Source of the DNA: Actinomycetota bacterium | GTDB taxonomy: Bacteria > Actinomycetota > Actinomycetes > Mycobacteriales > JACQDL01 | Reading direction: 5' to 3' | Length of the DNA stretch: 64,000 nucleotides | NCBI GenBank assembly: GCA_016201065.1 | Contig: JACQDL010000031.1 | Coordinates: forward strand, 1 to 64,000 | Part shown: piece after piece, positions 60,981-64,000 of the stretch | How positions within the stretch are numbered: position 1 is the stretch's first letter | Layout: each line of letters opens with the position of its first letter | Notes under the pieces: model-generated | The model's input: only the letters and a program-made list of their open reading frames with translations | What the model was told of the DNA's origin: nothing | Database searches by the model: none | Program-made: the position numbers and the translations under genes

Positions 60981-61565
60981 ATGAGTTCGCCCATTCCAGG
61001 CTTCTTTGATCCGTCGGACGAGACCGTGAGCATCCCGACCGGCCAGTTGCCTGGTCCGCTGGGGTACGCGGAACCGGCGCCGGAGTACCTGGAGGCCCTG
61101 AATCACCGGGGCGGACCTCGCCATGCCGGTAGCCAGCGACCGCCCGATCCGCGAGACCACGCGACGCCGCCGTGGGCTGCCTCGCAGCCACGCAGCCGGT
61201 CCGCCGGCCGGGCACGACGCGAGGGCGTGCCGCTGGCCCAGGTGCTCGCGGTGCTCGCCATGATCGCGCTGCCGCTCGGCCTGTTCCTGCCGGACAACGG
61301 ACGGAGCTTCTGGTCCGGGGCCCAGGCGTGGTCGCTGTTCGCCATCGCCTGCGGACTGGTGCAGCTCGTCCCGCTGGCTGGCACGGCGCTCGGTCTGGCT
61401 GATCAACGCGCCTGGCGCCTCGCCGTGGCCAGCGCCGGCGGCCTGCTCGTCTTCTGGGTGCTACTCGTGCTGCCGTCGATCGAGAGCAATGCGGCGTTCG
61501 CGCTCACGGTCGCGACCGGATCGGCCATCGGCGGGGTGTGGCTGTCCCCGGGTCGGCACCGCTGA
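60981..61565 (+). CDS. Membrane protein of unknown function
   Basis: 194 residues from ATG 60981 with AGGAGG. The first 95 residues are proline-rich and disordered; then four or so membrane segments (VLAVLAMIALPLGLFLPDNG, LFAIACGLVQLVPLAGTALG, AVASAGGLLVFWVLLVLPSI). Resembles small actinobacterial membrane proteins of unknown role. Confidence 0.72.
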   Translation: MSSPIPGFFDPSDETVSIPTGQLPGPLGYAEPAPEYLEALNHRGGPRHAGSQRPPDPRDHATPPWAASQPRSRSAGRARREGVPLAQVLAVLAMIALPLGLFLPDNGRSFWSGAQAWSLFAIACGLVQLVPLAGTALGLADQRAWRLAVASAGGLLVFWVLLVLPSIESNAAFALTVATGSAIGGVWLSPGRHR

Positions 61566-61663
61566 CCGAGATCCGAGCCAGGGCCACGAACGGCGCGCGG
61601 GCACTCGCCGGACGGGGACCGCGCCGGGAACGGCCCAGTGGCAACACGAGTCGACGTCGCCGA

Positions 61664-63559
61664 TCACTTTGCATCACCGACGGTGCGCGCGCCGAGTGTC
61701 GCCTTGAGCAGGGAGATCGCGGTCTCCTCAGGGTCCCGGCGGACCGGCTGGGCGGCCAGACCCGGCGCGCTGACGTCGGCACGCAGCTCCTCCATGTCAT
61801 CCTCGTCGAGGCCGTCGCGGGTGACGCTGCCGGGGCGGTCCTCGACCACCCGGCTCAGGGCGGGCGCGCCAGGCTGCCCCGACCCGGCGACAGCCTCACG
61901 ACCCTCCGCCTCACCAGCCTGAACCCGCACCGTCCACTGCACCCCGAGCACCTGTGCCAATGCCGCTCGGAGGTGAGCCAGGTTCGTCTCGTCGGACTGG
62001 AGCACCCTGGCCAGCGGCGGGGTGGACATGGTCAACAGCAGCGCGTCTCCGTCGACGGCTGAGGCGGTCGCGTTCATCAGGATCGCGTAGGTCCGCCGGC
62101 TCCGGCTCTTCACCGCGTCGAGCACCTCAGGCCATACCCGCCGGACACCGGCGCCGTCGAGAGTGCCACCGGTCGAGGTGGTCGGGGCCGGGGCCGGGGC
62201 CGGGGCCGCCACTGAACTCTGCTCCACCGCCGGACTCGGGCTCTCGCGCGAGACCTGCTTCGGTGTTGACGGCGGCTGCTGGGACAGCGGAGCCGGCGAG
62301 GACGAACGTTGCCGCAGCGTCTCTCGCACCAGGTCCGCGGTGTCGGCGGACCCATCCCCGGCTGTCGGTGGTCCCGCTGTCGGCGGTACGGCGGCGCTGA
62401 TCTCCGCACGCCGCTCGAGCCGTTCCAACCGCTGAAGGAGAGCCGCGCCGTCGGCAGCCACCGACGGCAACAGCATCCGGGCACTGACGAGCTCAAGCAC
62501 CAGTCGGGGCGACGTCGTACCCCGCATCTCGACCAGACCACCGTGCACCACGCCGGCCAGCCGCGACAGCGTGGCCATGCCGAGCCGGCGCGCTTGCTCG
62601 ACCATCCGGTCGAGCTGGTCGGCCGGGTGTTCGAGCAAGCCCTTGCTCACCGCGTCGGGCACCGCATTGAGCACCATCAGATCGCGCAACCGCTCCAGCA
62701 GGTCACCGGCGAACCGTCGTGGATCGTGGCCCGCCTCGACGACGCTGTCCACTGTCTGGAACACCGCCGCGCCGTCGCCGGCGGCGAGCGCGTCGAGCAT
62801 CTCGTCCAGCAACGCGGCGTCCGTCACCCCGAGCAACGACACCGCGAGCCGGTAGGTCACCCCATCCGGCCCGCAGCCCGCCAAGAGCTGGTCGAGCACG
62901 GACAGCGAGTCCCGGGCGGACCCATTGCCGGCCCGCACCACCAGCGGCAGCACCGACGGCTCGACCGTCACCCCCTCGTCGGCGCAGATCCGTTCAAGGA
63001 GCGGGCGCAGGGTGCCGGGCGGGATCAACCGGAACGGATAGTGATGGGTGCGCGACCTGATCGTCGGCAGTACCTTCTCCGGCTCGGTGGTGGCGAACAC
63101 GAAGACGAGGAACTCCGGCGGTTCCTCGACGAGCTTCAGCAGGGCGTTGAAGCCCTGCGAACTCACCATGTGCGCCTCGTCGATGATGTAGACCTTGTAC
63201 CGAGAGCTGACCGGGGCAAAAAAGGCCCGCTCGCGGAGATCCCGGGCATCATCGACGCCGCCGTGCGAGGCGGCATCGATCTCGATCACGTCGAGGCTGC
63301 CCGGTCCCGCTGGTGCCAGCGCCACACAGGAACCGCAGGCCCCGCAGGGCGTCGCGGTCGGCCCAGCCTCGCAGTTCAGCGACCGAGCCAAGATCCGTGC
63401 CGAGGACGTCTTGCCGCAGCCGCGCGGACCGGAGAAGAGGTATGCGTGATTGATCCGGCCGTTGGACAGCGCGCGCGCCAACGGCTCGGTCACATGCTCC
63501 TGACCGACCACCTCGGCGAACGTCGCCGGCCGGTACTTGCGGTACAGCGCCAACGCCAC
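61664..63559 (-). CDS. dnaX: DNA polymerase III gamma/tau subunit
   Basis: 631 residues from GTG 63559. MALALYRKYRPATFAEVVGQ, Walker A GPRGCGKTSSARI, zinc site PTATPCGACGSC, VYIIDEAHMVSSQGFNALLK and EFLVFVFATTEPEKVLPTI. The long C-terminal tail has APAPAP repeats. Clamp loader that ties the replisome. Lies beside the SRP RNA, as in related genomes. Confidence 0.96.
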   Translation of the reverse strand: MALALYRKYRPATFAEVVGQEHVTEPLARALSNGRINHAYLFSGPRGCGKTSSARILARSLNCEAGPTATPCGACGSCVALAPAGPGSLDVIEIDAASHGGVDDARDLRERAFFAPVSSRYKVYIIDEAHMVSSQGFNALLKLVEEPPEFLVFVFATTEPEKVLPTIRSRTHHYPFRLIPPGTLRPLLERICADEGVTVEPSVLPLVVRAGNGSARDSLSVLDQLLAGCGPDGVTYRLAVSLLGVTDAALLDEMLDALAAGDGAAVFQTVDSVVEAGHDPRRFAGDLLERLRDLMVLNAVPDAVSKGLLEHPADQLDRMVEQARRLGMATLSRLAGVVHGGLVEMRGTTSPRLVLELVSARMLLPSVAADGAALLQRLERLERRAEISAAVPPTAGPPTAGDGSADTADLVRETLRQRSSSPAPLSQQPPSTPKQVSRESPSPAVEQSSVAAPAPAPAPTTSTGGTLDGAGVRRVWPEVLDAVKSRSRRTYAILMNATASAVDGDALLLTMSTPPLARVLQSDETNLAHLRAALAQVLGVQWTVRVQAGEAEGREAVAGSGQPGAPALSRVVEDRPGSVTRDGLDEDDMEELRADVSAPGLAAQPVRRDPEETAISLLKATLGARTVGDAK

Positions 63560-63624
63560 GAGACGACCCTAGGCCATGAGGCGGACCATCCGTGGGTCAC
63601 CCGAGGAGTCAGCCCCGCCGAGGT

Positions 63625-63720
63625 GCGAGGACCCCTCGCGCACCCGTCAGAGCCTGGGTACCCTTGCTGCCTTCCGGCCCTGGGGGAGTTGACAGGATGA
63701 ACGCCGCACGAGGGGCTGCC
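63625..63720 (-). ncRNA. ffs: Small SRP RNA (4.5S)
   Basis: The minus strand reads the conserved apical region GGGCCGGAAGGCAGCAAGGG with GGAA tetraloop-type core, within closing arms CCCCTCG (63709-63715, complement) and CGAGGGG (63632-63638, complement). Adjacent to dnaX. Exact ends are estimated. Confidence 0.92.
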
Positions 63721-63817
63721 GGCAGTCTAGCCGCAGCCGCGGGTAGCAGCCCAGCGGTCCGGTGTGCCCGACCGGACGGCGGAGCCGACCACGGCGTATC
63801 CTCTGTCCGGCACGTCT

Positions 63818-63902
63818 GGAGGATTCGCCTAGTGGCCTAGGGCGCACGCTTGGAAAGCGTGTTGGGGGCAACCCCTCAAGAGTTCGAATCTCTTATCCTC
63901 CG
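63818..63902 (+). tRNA. tRNA-Ser (GGA)
   Basis: 85 nt with a long variable arm. Acceptor GGAGGAT pairs with ATCCTCC, anticodon loop CTTGGAAAG region gives GGA, T loop TTCGAAT. Discriminator G. Confidence 0.96.
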
Positions 63903-64000
63903 CCCGCCTGAGCAGCACGAACGCCGGTCCGCACCCACCCCGTGGTCCACCCAGCGGGCGGGCGCAGCGGTCAATCGTGTTCTGGTGCACCGGTCAGGTG

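Noticed and set aside
62180-62212. GGGGCC-like microsatellite
   Set aside because: It encodes the Ala-Pro tail of dnaX and is a codon-level repeat.

Overview
The window is high-GC actinobacterial DNA. Gene content (paaABCDE, ask-asd, leuA with a leucine-rich leader peptide, recR-ybaB, dnaX next to the SRP RNA and a tRNA-Ser, frequent GTG starts) fits a member of the Micromonosporaceae; that assignment is inference from gene order and style, not from a search.

Region 1 (138-38654) is a complete-looking siphovirus-type prophage of about 38.5 kb. It is bounded by a perfect 44-bp direct repeat (138-181 and 38611-38654) that is the 3' part of a tRNA-Lys(UUU) gene, which stays intact at the right end (38612-38684, minus strand). 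A tyrosine integrase sits beside the intact tRNA. To its left lie a small membrane protein, a lipoprotein and a repressor-like gene on the plus strand, and an intergenic switch at about 35984-36093. From there a nearly unbroken, translationally coupled minus-strand array runs to 5743: early genes (DUF932 protein, a paralogous gene pair, HNH endonuclease, Sak4-like ATPase, nuclease), a WhiB-like regulator, a replication initiator with an iteron-like origin inside it, a DnaB-like helicase, a DNA methyltransferase, terminase, portal, S78 protease, HK97-type capsid, head-tail connectors, tail tube, tail chaperones, tape measure, tail tip genes, and lysozyme plus holin. An antirepressor, a two-gene accessory pair and two small regulatory cassettes fill the left end. 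Bases 1-177 are the 3' end of what looks like a serine recombinase whose reading frame runs into the left repeat, so a second element probably lies in tandem at the same tRNA site outside the window.

Region 2 (38685-46434) is chromosomal: an MFS exporter with a divergent TetR regulator, the phenylacetyl-CoA epoxidase operon paaABCDE with a divergent TetR regulator, and a secreted polysaccharide deacetylase. The paaD-paaE junction holds a 17-bp tandem repeat that creates four overlapping five-codon mini-ORFs.

Region 3 (46614-49945) has a tRNA-Glu/Asp/Phe cluster, a HicAB toxin-antitoxin pair with an operator, an ArsR remnant, a 2H phosphoesterase, a metallo-beta-lactamase-fold hydrolase and a MarR regulator.

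Region 4 (50001-63902) is core metabolism and replication: asd-ask (aspartate-family amino acids), a nitroreductase, a coiled-coil protein with an apparently frameshifted Lys/Ala-rich tail, leuA with an attenuator, recR-ybaB, a lipoprotein amidase, an HTH/TPR-type regulator, a membrane protein, dnaX, the SRP RNA and tRNA-Ser.
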